DNA of 64,000 nt from Neurospora intermedia (GCA_037102815.1 BTPP01000012.1:781373-845372); one strand, 5' to 3'. Positions 35,047 through 46,106 are shown, counted from the first letter of the stretch. Numbers and translations are program-made. Notes: generated by a model from the sequence alone, not told the origin.

Positions 35047-36175
35047 GTTGTTGACTTTGGGGTGGTGATGGGTTGGTGGTTTGGTTGGTTGGTGACGGCG
35101 GTGTGTGAGGGTCCCGCGTTCTGATGATTAGGAGGCGGTTGATGTTTGCGATGGAATCAGATACGTTCGGCTTGAGTCAAGGGCGAAGTTGGTGAAGTTA
35201 CCCGATTGCTGTGTTCTCGGTTCCTGTGGAATTTGGAGGACTGGTAGGTGTTATGGAGGCTTGATTCGTTCGGCGGTGTTGGTGATGACGGGATGCTTGG
35301 AGCCTTGGACTGTCTTGGCCAGCGAGTGGAGGCTTGAACTGCAGCTACCTAGGCACCTAGGAACAGCGTCTGGAGAGGGGGAGGCGTTGCTTCAATGCCC
35401 GGAAACGGGCTGAACGGGGGGTACTACACTTACTAGGTAGGTACCTCTAGCATTGGAAGCGGCCCCTCTCACTGGCTCAGCCTGACGGGAGCTGGGTACC
35501 CGGGTGGGGCCGCGGATACATACATACCACCTGCACTAAGAGGTAACGCCCGGTCTGCGGGCAGCTGGCCTGGAGCTTCCAAACTTCCTCCTTCCAATCC
35601 CGTCCCGTCACAACTACACCTCCAGGTTCCGGCCCCGGCCCCGGTCCCGTCACTGGACCCCACTCCGGCCCGGTGCTTTACGTACCTACCTCTACGTACC
35701 GTGACCTTTACTTACTTGTGCTTGCCTTTTCAACTTTCAATCTTCACATGCCTGAGGTGGTCCCCTCTGGTGTTTACTTCCTCGCACCCAACTTCAGCGT
35801 TGCCTCCGTCTTCCATGAGGGGTGACTTCCAGCCGGCGGGTGCCATCCACATCATGATTCTGGATGGCTTCCCTCACTGGGACTTTGTGCTCCTTGGGTA
35901 GGTAGCAGCATTGTTGAATGCCTACCCCGTTCCCTCCCTTTACGAGTTTTTGGAAATGTTCCTACTCCAAAGTGGGAACGATGCTGCCAATCCGTCCTTG
36001 ACTCTAGGATTGAGAGGGGTGGCTGTGATTGTAGCCATCGCCTGCCAGCTACGACAAGTCATCATCAACAACAACAACTCTGCAAGTATTTCATCCTCTG
36101 CTTGACCACTATCATCTTGGGTTTTCGTGCCTCTTCACAAGCTCAGTCCAATTACACGACAATATTATCACGACC
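35047..36175. promoter_or_regulatory. Divergent promoter region, ARPC5 / DUF6604-like gene
   Basis: This 1.13 kb region carries two copies of the dispersed palindrome family (CTAGGTAGGTACCTCTAG at 35433-35450 and a relative at about 35680). A CA/ACAAC-rich leader lies near 36060-36080, ahead of the plus-strand gene. No other gene is convincing. Confidence 0.45.
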
Positions 36176-38986
36176 ATGACTACGACCATGACTCCACCAA
36201 TAACTGCAAAGTCCGGGCGCTACTCGTACGCCAACTACAGGCGCCAAATCAGCCCTCTCGTCTACTGGGTTTTGCAAACATCCACCGCTCTCGTCTGGTC
36301 TCTACCATCATCATATCCAGACGCCCCAGACGTGCCTCTCGGCGACTCGCACATTACTCTTTCAAACCTCGTTGCCCTCTCCAAGTTCATCGGCAAGCAT
36401 GTTGAACCCGGTGATGTTCCTACCACCATCCTCGGCTTGTTTCTCATCGTCATCTGCGCGGTACATGATTGCCAGGCCACGTTGCAACGTATCGCAACCA
36501 GGAAACAACACCCTGATTACGAAAAGGGCATTTCTTCCCTGGAGAGATTCGCCGAAGCCCTGGAAGAATGTTACGCTGCTCTCGGCGGGTGGGATTGGGC
36601 CCTCCATGATTATACCCCGTTAGACAGCTTGTATGCCTCTCTTCCCTTGACCAAGGGAAATGTCGACTGCCTGGTGATCAAAGAGTTTGTCGCACTTGAC
36701 CCCCCTGAAGCTTCCGAGGCCGACCAAGACTCGGAGCAAGAGACGTCTCAGCAAGCCGGCCCTCGGCTTGGGCACCAGCGGAAGCAAGCCAGACCCGGCA
36801 AAGGCAAAAGGGGCAGGCGTAGGAAAGATAAAGATACAGCAAAGCCCAAGGCCAAGGACATCGACAAGGGACCTCTCCCTGACGTGCTCAGCAATACACT
36901 ACTGGAAAGCTTTGATGTCATCCTGGATCGGTATGGTATGACTACCGGTTATATCATAGCTGCCTACGACCTGATCAAAGACTGTGTTGAATTCAGAGCA
37001 TATCTCCAGGACCTGTGGTACGAGGTTGCCTACGAAGGGCTCCACAGCGCGGTAGCGGGTGCCCTATCCAACACCGCCCTGAGAATGGTCCAAGGTGGTG
37101 AAGACGTCTTTTCGTTGTTGCCAAATTTTTCTGGCAAACAGGCTTTTCACAACGTTGTAAGCACCGTGTCTTGGCTCCTCGGGTTCGGCGCTGAGCGAGA
37201 GGTCACTGGAGCCAACAAAGGAGACACGGATCTCATGGATGCCAAGGAGATGCTTCTACTGCATACCTACCACGATCTTCTTGATTTTATCACTGATTAC
37301 CAGAAGAATGACAACGGCAAACCAACAAAACGGATGATGAAGGAAATCAATAACTGGAATCCTGATTTTGACCTCCGACGTGCCACCATGGAAGAACGTC
37401 TTAAATGGCGTCGTGCATATACCATCAACTGGCTATATGACCTGGCCAATGTCTTGTCTAACAGAATAGCCCAGGTAACAGAGGTCAGTGCAAAAAGGCC
37501 TGGAGGAGGGATATCGCGCAAAGAAGCACAAAGTGCCAGAGTGTTGGGGCTCACATCGTTTGCCTTTCTTATCAGTCTTCTCTCTACCTCGGACGGCAAA
37601 GTTGGCATTCGCGAGCGGATTCTACCCCATCATGTCTTTCAGCTGCAGTGCATCGTCGATTCACTTACCGTGACAAAAGGGTGGATACATGATCTACCCA
37701 AGGGCCACGTTTTTATTGCACCTCCGCCCGCCGACAAATTCCGGCCAATGCGCGATGTAGACCTTTTTCTACACGGCATCGGTGACGCACGGCCAGGCAT
37801 CCTCACTGCATTTGAGCGTCTGGAAGCCTTGCTGAAGATTGAGGCCAATCTGCGTCCAACAAGCATGAATAATTCGCAATTGCAGGAGACACTTGAGGCT
37901 GTCCGCGAGATATGTACTCAGTTTCTCGGAAAAAACCCAGCCCTGGGGAACAGGTCTCGATTTTCCACCACAGATTCAAACGCGTTGTGGCACTATTCGC
38001 CCTATCTTTGCGGTGTCGGCCTTGCAGAAGCTCTGGACGCGCAGTTTGTCGCCATTATGTATGTCTGGGGGCATCCAATGGAGCCTGTGATGCTAATGCA
38101 TTTGTACAATTTCCTCCGACAAGAAGGTTATCTCGAAAAGCCCGTTGATTTGTTCGAGAGCTTACAGCGACTCTTCCCAACTAGCTTCTTTCCGAATGGA
38201 GAGATCCCTGTTTCAGACCATGGCAACGCCCTGTCCGACTTTCTAATCGACCTCGTGAACAAAGACTCGAGGAAGAAAGGAAAGTGGAGAACCTTGAGTG
38301 GTTCGGGAGTTCCTATTCATCTTATAATCCAATATGAGTCTATGTTGGTCCTCCTACGCGAAAAATCATGGAACATTTACCGGGTCCCTGATGATCACGT
38401 CCCTCTGTCTTCACTTCTTGCGAAGCTTCGTATTGCTCAAACCGAGCATATCACTGATCATGTCACCGGGAAAAGACGTCTGAAGAAAACAACCCTCGTT
38501 AAGCGGGCCAAAGCCGCACTTGTTACCGAAGGCCTCACTGAAGAGCTTGCCGAAGAGAAGTTGTTAGCCATGGCGGATGCGCTGGAAGAATTCGACTGCA
38601 TGCAAGAGCAGCAAGCAGAGGATTCCCACGGCACACCGCAAGGAATCCAAAACTGTGAGTGGTTTGACATTCTTAAGGTCGATCTCACGGCCGACGTCGA
38701 TGGCGACCATCCACTATGCGGCCTCAATCTAGCTGAGGTCACGTGGCGCATGGTGAATATTTTCAGCTGTATCGAGGCGGAGTTGCGCAGATTGCGCAAC
38801 ACGACTTATCTTAGCTTTTGCAATGACAAGGGCGAGTATGATGGCAGCAACTACATGTATAGAGAGACAGACGCACGTACGCTCCTGGTTCCTCTCGCCA
38901 TGGTCAACAAAGACGTGCAATTTCTTGAGGTTGTCGCAAAGATTCTCGCAGAGGAGTCCACCACGTTGCCGGATTTGATCTATTAG
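36176..38986 (+). CDS. Large fungal protein, DUF6604-like N-terminus
   Basis: A single 936-codon exon with C-rich wobble, certainly coding. The N-terminal part (RYSYANYRRQISPLVYWVLQ, then a Leu-rich helical segment to about 170) resembles the DUF6604 domain found at the N-terminus of many uncharacterised filamentous-fungal proteins; that match is from memory and tentative. A very basic low-complexity stretch follows at about 201-226 (KGKRGRRRKDKD) that could be a nuclear localisation signal. The remaining 700 residues look alpha-helical with no catalytic motif I can name. Two in-frame ATGs (residues 1 and 5) are possible starts. The TAG at 38984-38986 is followed by 56 further open codons. 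Function is unknown. Confidence 0.87.
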   Translation: MTTTMTPPITAKSGRYSYANYRRQISPLVYWVLQTSTALVWSLPSSYPDAPDVPLGDSHITLSNLVALSKFIGKHVEPGDVPTTILGLFLIVICAVHDCQATLQRIATRKQHPDYEKGISSLERFAEALEECYAALGGWDWALHDYTPLDSLYASLPLTKGNVDCLVIKEFVALDPPEASEADQDSEQETSQQAGPRLGHQRKQARPGKGKRGRRRKDKDTAKPKAKDIDKGPLPDVLSNTLLESFDVILDRYGMTTGYIIAAYDLIKDCVEFRAYLQDLWYEVAYEGLHSAVAGALSNTALRMVQGGEDVFSLLPNFSGKQAFHNVVSTVSWLLGFGAEREVTGANKGDTDLMDAKEMLLLHTYHDLLDFITDYQKNDNGKPTKRMMKEINNWNPDFDLRRATMEERLKWRRAYTINWLYDLANVLSNRIAQVTEVSAKRPGGGISRKEAQSARVLGLTSFAFLISLLSTSDGKVGIRERILPHHVFQLQCIVDSLTVTKGWIHDLPKGHVFIAPPPADKFRPMRDVDLFLHGIGDARPGILTAFERLEALLKIEANLRPTSMNNSQLQETLEAVREICTQFLGKNPALGNRSRFSTTDSNALWHYSPYLCGVGLAEALDAQFVAIMYVWGHPMEPVMLMHLYNFLRQEGYLEKPVDLFESLQRLFPTSFFPNGEIPVSDHGNALSDFLIDLVNKDSRKKGKWRTLSGSGVPIHLIIQYESMLVLLREKSWNIYRVPDDHVPLSSLLAKLRIAQTEHITDHVTGKRRLKKTTLVKRAKAALVTEGLTEELAEEKLLAMADALEEFDCMQEQQAEDSHGTPQGIQNCEWFDILKVDLTADVDGDHPLCGLNLAEVTWRMVNIFSCIEAELRRLRNTTYLSFCNDKGEYDGSNYMYRETDARTLLVPLAMVNKDVQFLEVVAKILAEESTTLPDLIY

Positions 38987-40072
38987 CGTGAGCTCAAGTT
39001 AGGCACCGGGCGGCGATCAACATCACCACAGACGGGTCATGAAGCTACCGCCGATGCCAATGCCAGTACCGTCGACAAGAATGCCGTTCATATGGACCAG
39101 TGTGTGGTTATCAAGGGTGTGGCTACTGAAGATGGCACCGTGTTGATCCGAAATTGAGCAGATTGTATTTTCTCTTTTGTTGTCTTTTCGTTTTACATGT
39201 TATCCACAGCAGAATGGACTACTGTTTTATCACAGCGTATAGTAATCGGAGTCTTTCAGTGTCATTCTCTTTGGTCAAGGTAACAAATTCTGATCTTGAT
39301 CTTTCAATTCCTTCGCGTCGTTCCTGGGTGTGTTGGAACCTCAAGTATTCCGCTCCCGTTACGTTCTCGTAATAGATTCGATCACACGAGACATTCTCAC
39401 TCAACACCCGGATCCGATGCTCACGGCTAGAAGTTGAAAGTTGGAGTAAGTACCTTCTTTCATGGAATTCTCCTCCACGGTCTAGCGACCTATCGATGCA
39501 AGCTCAACGTACGTACCCCATTCAATTCAATATACGCCATCTCAAGACTTACCCGCACGCTAAGTACCTCCCGTCATGACTGCTCACTAAACCCAGCTCC
39601 TCCAGCTCGTGAGGAAGAATGAGATACCGAACATGAAACCTATCATTTACCGTTCGTTACATACATGGATCAAAGCCAGTTTCAAAAACGCTTGAAGAGT
39701 CAATGAGAAGTCGTCCATTTTGACTGAGGAGCAAGACCAGACGTGCTGTTCTCTACCATACCATAGCGTGCCTCAAAAGAGTCTAACCTTATGACAGACT
39801 ATATACAGAAGACAAAGACTATCAAGCAAACACGAGACATGGGCTCACTACCTGTATGTCAGAAATAAGTACGCAATAAATAAAGATATCTTCGCACTCT
39901 GACTAGATACAACAACCTATAACCTAAACAAACGGTAGTGGATAACAAGTGTCCGATTCATACCACTGACTAAGATGAGATGAGATGAGACACAACGAAG
40001 TGTCTGTCTTGTATGTCTACACCTCTGCCGGCACCGCAATAAAATATGTGCTGATTTGGGTTGTGCTTAGGC
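38987..40072. other. 3' flank of DUF6604-like gene and region before 5S rRNA
   Basis: The first 168 bases remain open in the frame of the preceding gene, up to the TGA at 39155-39157. The rest shows no coding character. GATGA/GAGAT repeats occur near 39974-39990. Confidence 0.5.
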
Positions 40073-40077
40073 TTATA
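40073..40077 (+). promoter_or_regulatory. TATA element of the 5S rRNA gene
   Basis: TTATA lies at -30 to -26 from the first base of the 5S gene. Neurospora 5S genes are known to need an upstream TATA-like element at about -29 besides the internal control region, so this supports a functional Pol III gene. Confidence 0.6.
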
Positions 40078-40102
40078 GGCCCATGAAAAGAACAAAACAA
40101 GC

Positions 40103-40221
40103 ACATACGACCATACCCACTGGAAAACTCGGGATCCCGTCCGCTCTCCCATAGATAAGCCAGTGAGGGCCAGACTAGTAGTTGGGTCGGTGACGACCAG
40201 CGAATCCCTGGTGTTGTATGT
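40103..40221 (+). rRNA. 5S ribosomal RNA, solitary copy
   Basis: About 119 nt beginning ACATACGACCAT and ending GTTGTATGT; the two ends pair as helix I. Helix II can form (CCCACTGG with CCAGTGAGGG). The internal promoter/loop region AGTTGGGTCGGTGACGACC and AGCGAATCCCTG is recognisably eukaryotic 5S. A T run at 40221-40227 is a normal Pol III terminator, and a TATA element lies at -30. In Neurospora and relatives 5S genes are dispersed singly rather than in tandem, and several sequence types coexist. This copy differs from the common type as I remember it, but differences in helix II appear paired. A diverged but functional variant is more likely than a pseudogene. Confidence 0.88.
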
Positions 40222-40227
40222 TTTTTT

Positions 40228-40998
40228 CCCTTAGTTTCCCGTTCTTTTTTTTCATTTGTTTTTCTTACTTTTTTCATGTTTGTTCATGATCTCGTCAGCT
40301 CTTGCACTGTTTTGGTTAACTGTCGGTGGGATTACGGATTGGAGGCCGATAGCACTCAAGAGTGGTTTTCCTGTTCATCGAGCGTGTGAGCTATACCGTG
40401 TCATCTGTGGTCTGAGTGGAATTTCCCCCCTCGAGGCTCATTGCTATGTCACTGCTGTCGTCAGTGTTGAACCGCATCGCTTGACTGTTTATGTTGGTTG
40501 TTGCTGGGAGGAAGACGTGTACCACCCTATCTCCACGGGTATTCAGGAAGAGCCAGAGACCGAAGCAATCACGCACAGACCACAGTTTTGTTTTGGCTGT
40601 CTCCAGTTGCCCCTATTATTTGTGTTTATCCAAAATCATCCACTCTGCGACTTCCCGAAGCTATCAAGTCCGCCACTTAGCTTTGGTGTTGACTCCAACA
40701 TTTCTTTATCCGAATAATTGAATAACGCTTGAGGACCATATCAACGGGCTGGTTGCTGACACTTTCATAGCCTGATTCTGGAACTTGAAACACAAAATTG
40801 GGTAGTATAACGCCTCGAAAACGCCAAGTACAAATCCCAGGCAGAATGTCATACATAAAATTAGGATCCTTGGAGTTGTTTTCCACCAATTCCCGACGAC
40901 AAACGTGACCCGCCCATAACGCAACGACATGCTTTCTTGACAACAAGACAATCATAACACCGCCCCCTCTCACCTCACCTCGCGCCCTCAAAGTTCTT
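40228..40998. other. Intergenic DNA between 5S rRNA and ppg1
   Basis: The 3' side of ppg1 and the flank of the 5S gene. Several open frames on both strands (for example 40256-40717) show no biased codon use. Nothing else was seen. Confidence 0.5.
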
Positions 40999-42426
40999 TC
41001 ATAGGAAGTAGTCACCCAGTCCCCTACGGCCTGCGGGGATATGCCGTTGATCGTCTGGCACGGCGGAGAAGATGCTGAACTTTGTGTTTTGGTCGCGGTC
41101 CACCGTCATAATGGATGCTACGTTACCGCAGCGGTAACAGTAGTTGGGTGCCGACCATACGGTTACGACCGACTTTTCGGCGAAGTGGAACTAGATGAGA
41201 AACGCAGGTTAGCTGGCATTCCTTCTCGTAACTGTTAAGCAACAAAATGTGATGACCCACCTTGTAACCCTCATTTACCAGCTGATGCGCTCTTGCAATC
41301 GTTGTCAGACCGTTGACGTGGTTGAACTCTGTTGCGACCTTGTCTCCGAACAGCCAACCAGCGCCACGTGGACTGACAGCCCATGTGTCGACGTCTTCTG
41401 GGTCACTCCACACAAGATCGCAGAAAGCACCCTCATGCGGGATCTCCTGGGCACGCGCAACGACGCGGATCTGGTCAATCGTGCGGATCTCGGGACTGAG
41501 ACCGCCGTGGACGCAGAGAACGGTACCGTCGACAATGGCGGCAAGAACAAGAAAGTCAAACACTTGGCAGCAGGCCTTCCAGACAGAGGCGTTGCCGTAC
41601 TTTTGCTGGCACTCCTCGTAGAAACCGTAAACCTGCGTGATTTGTCGGGACTCGTGATTACCGCGCACTAGAACAATGCGATCTGGGTATCTGTTGGGCG
41701 AGAAGTGTTAGCAGCGTGAACCGAACCAGAACTAGAACAGGGGGCCTTCGTACTTTGCCTTGAGACACATGAGAAGGGTGAATGTCTCTAAACTGAAGTA
41801 CCCTCTATCCACGAAATCTCCGAGGAAGACGAAGCGAGTGTCGGCCGATTGAGAGCCCGTGTTGGCGCTGGATTGGGGGGTCTCTTCACTTGGCGATTCC
41901 TTCTCGCTCTCAACCCCACCCTCGCTGTCTGTACTGCTCTTTATCTTCTTCTTGAGGTTGGGATCTGTGATTTCCGTTGGGGGCTCGATGTCCTCGGATG
42001 TGATGACAGTTGTTGCGGTCTTGGGCGCCTGGACGTTTGTCTCGCCTGGCATGCCACCAGCAACGCGGAAGAGTTCGAGGAGATCGTAGAATTGGCCGTG
42101 AATATCACCGCAGATGGTGACTGGCGTAACAACAGGCTGGATGTTCGATTCTGATGACGTGGGGACACAAGTCAGCTGGACAAGTTCCCTTGTCGTGCGC
42201 GGCTTGGAACACGGGATGCGAACGCGCGCGCGCGCGCGCATGTGTGATCCTGACTAGTAGTAGTTGGTGCTCAAGTACCTTCCATAAGAACTTCCTTGAC
42301 AATTTCGCAGAGCTGCTTCATGACAGGCTCAGGAAGGTAATGACATTGTTTCGCCTCCTCCAGCCACTCATCTAGACCGGCTCCGGGACGAAGGTTAGCC
42401 GGACCCGGCTTTGGGATAGTGGACAT
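40999..42426 (-). CDS. ppg1: Serine/threonine protein phosphatase PPG1 (PP2A-like catalytic subunit)
   Basis: A metallophosphatase of the PP2A group. In yeast, Ppg1 is the catalytic subunit of the Far/STRIPAK-like complex that affects mitophagy and signalling. Exons are 42426-42279, 42150-41754, 41690-41261 and 41190-40999, joining in frame to 388 residues. All metal and catalytic motifs are present: GDIHG (64-68), GDFVDRG (160-166), GNHE (192-195) and HGG (243-245). The protein ends in the PP2A-type DYFL tail, the normal site of carboxyl methylation. Assignment to PPG1 rather than PP2Ac or Sit4 rests on the overall pattern ([28 protein letters not shown]) and is likely, not certain. An unusual acidic Ser-rich insert occupies about 84-153. 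Intron 1 contains a GC alternating tract. It is divergent from UPF3. Confidence 0.93.
42220..42240. repeat. GC-alternating tract in intron 1 of ppg1
   Basis: GCGAAC is followed by an uninterrupted alternation of C and G of 16 bases, then CATGTGTG. Alternating CG of this length can adopt Z-DNA. It is wholly inside the intron (42278-42151), about 70 bp from its acceptor. Confidence 0.85.
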
Positions 42427-43463
42427 GATGGTTGTTTGTGATCGGACTCGAGCTTGTTGGTGTACGGGCTGTAGTTATGAAGGGTGGGCGAGCAGCGAGC
42501 AGCGGGCGAAATATCTTATCAATCGAAGGGATGCTTGTGTAAGGCTGCGATGAAACGGTGTTCCGCAATTGTGTTAATGTCGCTAGATGAATCGCGGGTC
42601 GCAAGGATTCGTGATTGAAGGGTCCTGGGGCCACCAAGTGCAAGGGGAGGGCACTGCAAAGTTGTTGTCGGGTGTGTTGGGTTGTTGTTTGTTGTTGGGA
42701 TGAAATTCTAAGGATGACGACGATGCCGAGCGCGGGATCTGGATGGCTGAGGTGAGGTTGATTGGATGGGGCTGGAATCGGGCAACCTCGACCTCGACCT
42801 CGACCTCGACCTCGAACTGTGACCGGCAGCCTGCCACCCACTGGAAACCTACCTCTAGGTACTGGTACTGCGTGCCTCTGGGACCTGTGGCCAACTGCGG
42901 TTTGCGGACAGTGGGCGAGTGCCCTGAATGGATTGCGCTGCAGGCCAAATTACGCGCGCACAGGGGCATTGGCGCCGAGAGCTGCCCCCTCAGCCGCTGT
43001 GGGTCTGTGCACTCCCTTAAAGTGGAAGTTCTGGATCCCCGGAATTGCGGGGCACCTGGAATTGTGGATTTCTTATCGAATCCGATAAGGCTGAGCGGTA
43101 CCGCCGTACCTTAAAGACCAAGCTCCACCCTTTCCACTTCACTCAGCAATCGCATCCCGTCATTGCTCTTTGGATTTGTTACCCGAAACACTCATCCAAC
43201 ACCGCTTGCGCCAGCCGCGCCCTCTCACCAACATCGACAGCTTGGTGTAAACTGTTTCTCCAGAGAATTTCTTATCTCGACACGAGCCCCAGCTGGTCTT
43301 GACCACCAGTACTTGCTACGCCGACAGACAGCTCTATCAGCCATCGATATCCGAACCGCCATTCCGCCAATACTGTGAGCGAAGCATGAGGCTGTGATTT
43401 CTACACTTGATCGAAACTACATATCTCGACTATTCTAAGCCACGGCAGCTTCAGGATCCAACC
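42427..43463. promoter_or_regulatory. Divergent promoter region, ppg1 / UPF3
   Basis: About 1.04 kb between two start codons on opposite strands. It contains a hexanucleotide tandem (42785-42816) and a palindromic TACCTCTAGGTA at 42850-42861. No additional gene was seen. Confidence 0.5.
42785..42816 (+). repeat. ACCTCG hexanucleotide tandem, five units
   Basis: Five ACCTCG units in the ppg1-UPF3 divergent promoter region. Both the apparent Pro/Arg and Val/Glu repeat frames across it are artefacts. Confidence 0.85.
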
Positions 43464-46041
43464 ATGATGGCGGCGCCCCAGCTGCTTCTGCGTAAACCTA
43501 ATGGCACCGCTGCCGGCCAGACCACCAATGATGCTCAGAACGCACCCAAGTCCAAGCCTCAGTCCGAGGGCGAAAAGGTTGTTGTCCGTCGACTTCCTCC
43601 CCTTCTAACCGAAGAAGAGTTCTTCAAAATCCTCGGCGACGAATGGAAAGTGGGCCACGGGAAGGTTGACTGGTTTTCATACTGGCCTGGCAAGAGCTCC
43701 CAGCAGTAAGTACATCACTGCAGCTTCTCCCCAAACCGCTTCTCACACAATCACGTGTCACAGTCCCTCAAGGCCATCTCGACCCTCCCGCGCCTATTTT
43801 CACGTTATCAGGAAAGATGACCTTTTCGTGCTCTCACAAGCTGTACAGAATGGCGTTTGGGAGGACGCCAAGGAATCATACAACGACCCGGTCCTGAACC
43901 TGCCGCCCACGGTCGAGCTGTCAATCCACAAGAAAATCCCGAGTGACAAGAAACGGATAGACAATCGCCAAGGCACTATTGACCAGGAGCCCGAGTTCAT
44001 GGCCTTCCTTGAGAGCCTTGCCAATCCCGATGCCCACAAGACTACAGATACTGCCGGAGAACCGAATGCCGAGGAAACATCAGCCAAGCCCGAAAAGGTC
44101 ACCACCACGCCACTCGTCGAATATCTTAAGGAGAAGAAAGCACAGAGAGCCAAGGAGGCGGCACTTGCCAGGAGCGCCAAGCAACATGCTCGACAGGAAT
44201 CGCAGGGAGGAAAAACCAAGACTGCCACCGCGACTATTACTCTAGAGGAGTTGAAAAAGCGGGCTAGAGAAGCCAAGGGCGAGAAGACGGATAAGGTTTC
44301 CGAGAAACCGAGGGACAATGTCAAGATTTTGACAAGAAGGGGCGCATCAAGTGCTGCAGCGGAAGCCGCCAAAGCTGCCAATATGGTTGCCAGCCAGATC
44401 CAGGACAACGCCCGATCCAGCTCAAAGGCTGACTCCCAGACCAAGGCCGCCCAGAGCTCGTCACAATCCGCCACTCAGTCGACTCCTTCAGCCGACGCAA
44501 CATCAGAGCTACCCAAGAGTCGACGCGCAGGCATCGCCGCAGCAGCACGCATCTTACAACGTGACCTGGGCCTCAGCCCAGGCAATGCTCACAGAAAGGC
44601 ACGTCAGGAGGCAGCAAAGGCTGAGGCTGACGCAAAGGCCAGCGCTGCTGCTACTGCCAGTGCCAATGCCAGTGCTGCCAAAGAAACCGCATCCAGGGAG
44701 AAGAAAGAGAAGGAGACAACTCCTGCGCCGGCTAACGCTGAACGTTCTTCGACGCCAGCCAATGCTGCCGACTCTTCGGTTGTTGCATCGCCTTCGGCGT
44801 CTGCTAGAGGACGAGAGTCAACCTCCGGAAGAACGCGCGGAAGGAGAGGTCGTGGTGGGACTACAGAGGAAGGATCAAAGTCAAAGGGAACAGATGGCGG
44901 CAAGGAGACCAAACCTGCCGAGGTCGCGACACCACAACCGCCGATCAAGCCAACAATGATTCTCAAGAAGAGAGATTCCACACAGGCGACTCCATCTGCA
45001 CTCTCGACGCCTTCGACGCCTGTAAATGCCCAACCGCCGGCCTTATCAGCCTCGCAAAAAACTAGTTCCCCCAAGCAGCCTTCCACTGGGGGCAGGCAAA
45101 GGGGTGGTGGCCGCGGAGGCGAAGCCAAAGAGAACGTCCAGCCCGGTAGCAACGCAGCCAACACCCCATCCACTCCGGCCCCCACAGGTCCAACCCAAGC
45201 CTTCATCAAGCACGCTCACCAAACACAGGGCGTCACCGAGTCAACACTACGCGAGGCTCTGCAAGCCTTCGGCGCCATCAACTCCATCGATCTACGAAAG
45301 AAGGGCTTGGCCTACGTCGACTTTGCGGACCCCGAGGCGCTGAAGAAGGCTATAGCCGCGAGTCCCGTAACGATTGCGCGGGCAAGCGTCACGATTCTAG
45401 AGCGCAAAACCGATACCGAGAAGAAGGAAGATGGCGGCAAGGATAAGGACAAGGAGACTGCTGCTCCCGCACCTGCGGCGGCGAGTGCACTAGTAGAGAA
45501 GGAAAAGACGGTGCCGGAGAAGGAAAAGGAAAATGAGAAAGAGAAAGCACCAGAGAAGGGGAGGGAGCGAGAAAAGCGCGATGATGAAAGAAGAAGGGGA
45601 AGAGGCAGGGGCAGAGGACGCGATGGCGGCGGTGGCGGCGGCGATAAAGACAAGGAGAAAGAGAAGGAAAAGGGCGAGAAGGGTGTCGATTCGAGGGGAG
45701 GAGCAAAGGGCGATGCCCCTGCTGGTGGTGCAAAGGAAGCCGTTCCTCAGGAGGGAAATGGGTCCGATCGTCCTGTTAGCACTCCCAAGGCCGAGAGAAG
45801 CACCGCTGCTTCTGCTTCGGCCCGACCGACCTCAGCACAGGACAAGGGCGAGAAAGACAAAGAGAATGACAAGGGGGAGAAGGGCGAAGGCGAGAAGAAG
45901 GGTGAGAATCGCAGTCGCAGAAGACGCGGCGGGAGAGGAAGAGGTGGTGGTGATAAGGATAAGGAGAAGGATAAAGATGGCGGTGGTGGTGCTAAGAAGG
46001 CCGAGGGTGGTGGGTCCGCTCAGGCCGCTCCGGCTTCGTGA
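43464..46041 (+). CDS. upf3: Nonsense-mediated mRNA decay factor UPF3 (Smg4/UPF3 family)
   Basis: UPF3 binds UPF2 and bridges the decay machinery to the exon junction complex or terminating ribosome. Exons are 43464-43705 and 43764-46041, joined CA|GTAAGT...CACAG|T to give 839 residues. The start is ATGATG at 43464; the frame upstream has no ATG. KVVVRRLPPLLTEEEFF..L begins the Smg4/UPF3 RRM-like domain (about 37-200); the spliced KVDWFSYWPG..RAYFHV stretch and EFMAFLESL are typical. A second RRM-like segment lies at about 560-632 (RKKGLAYVDFADPEALKKA). The rest is low complexity: Ala/Ser/Lys in the middle, Lys/Glu and Arg-Gly in the C-terminal 200 residues (RRGRGRGRGRDGGGG). Much longer than yeast Upf3, as expected in filamentous fungi. 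A perfect 49-bp tandem duplication follows 65 bp after the stop. Confidence 0.92.
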
Positions 46042-46106
46042 GATTGGGAACGCAAAAGACATTCATGAGCACGGCCTTGCAGAAAACATGATGAGGAAGA
46101 AGATGA

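Noticed and set aside
43800-45209. Two antisense frames of about 200 codons inside UPF3
   Set aside because: Shadows of the Ala/Ser/Lys-rich UPF3 coding sequence.
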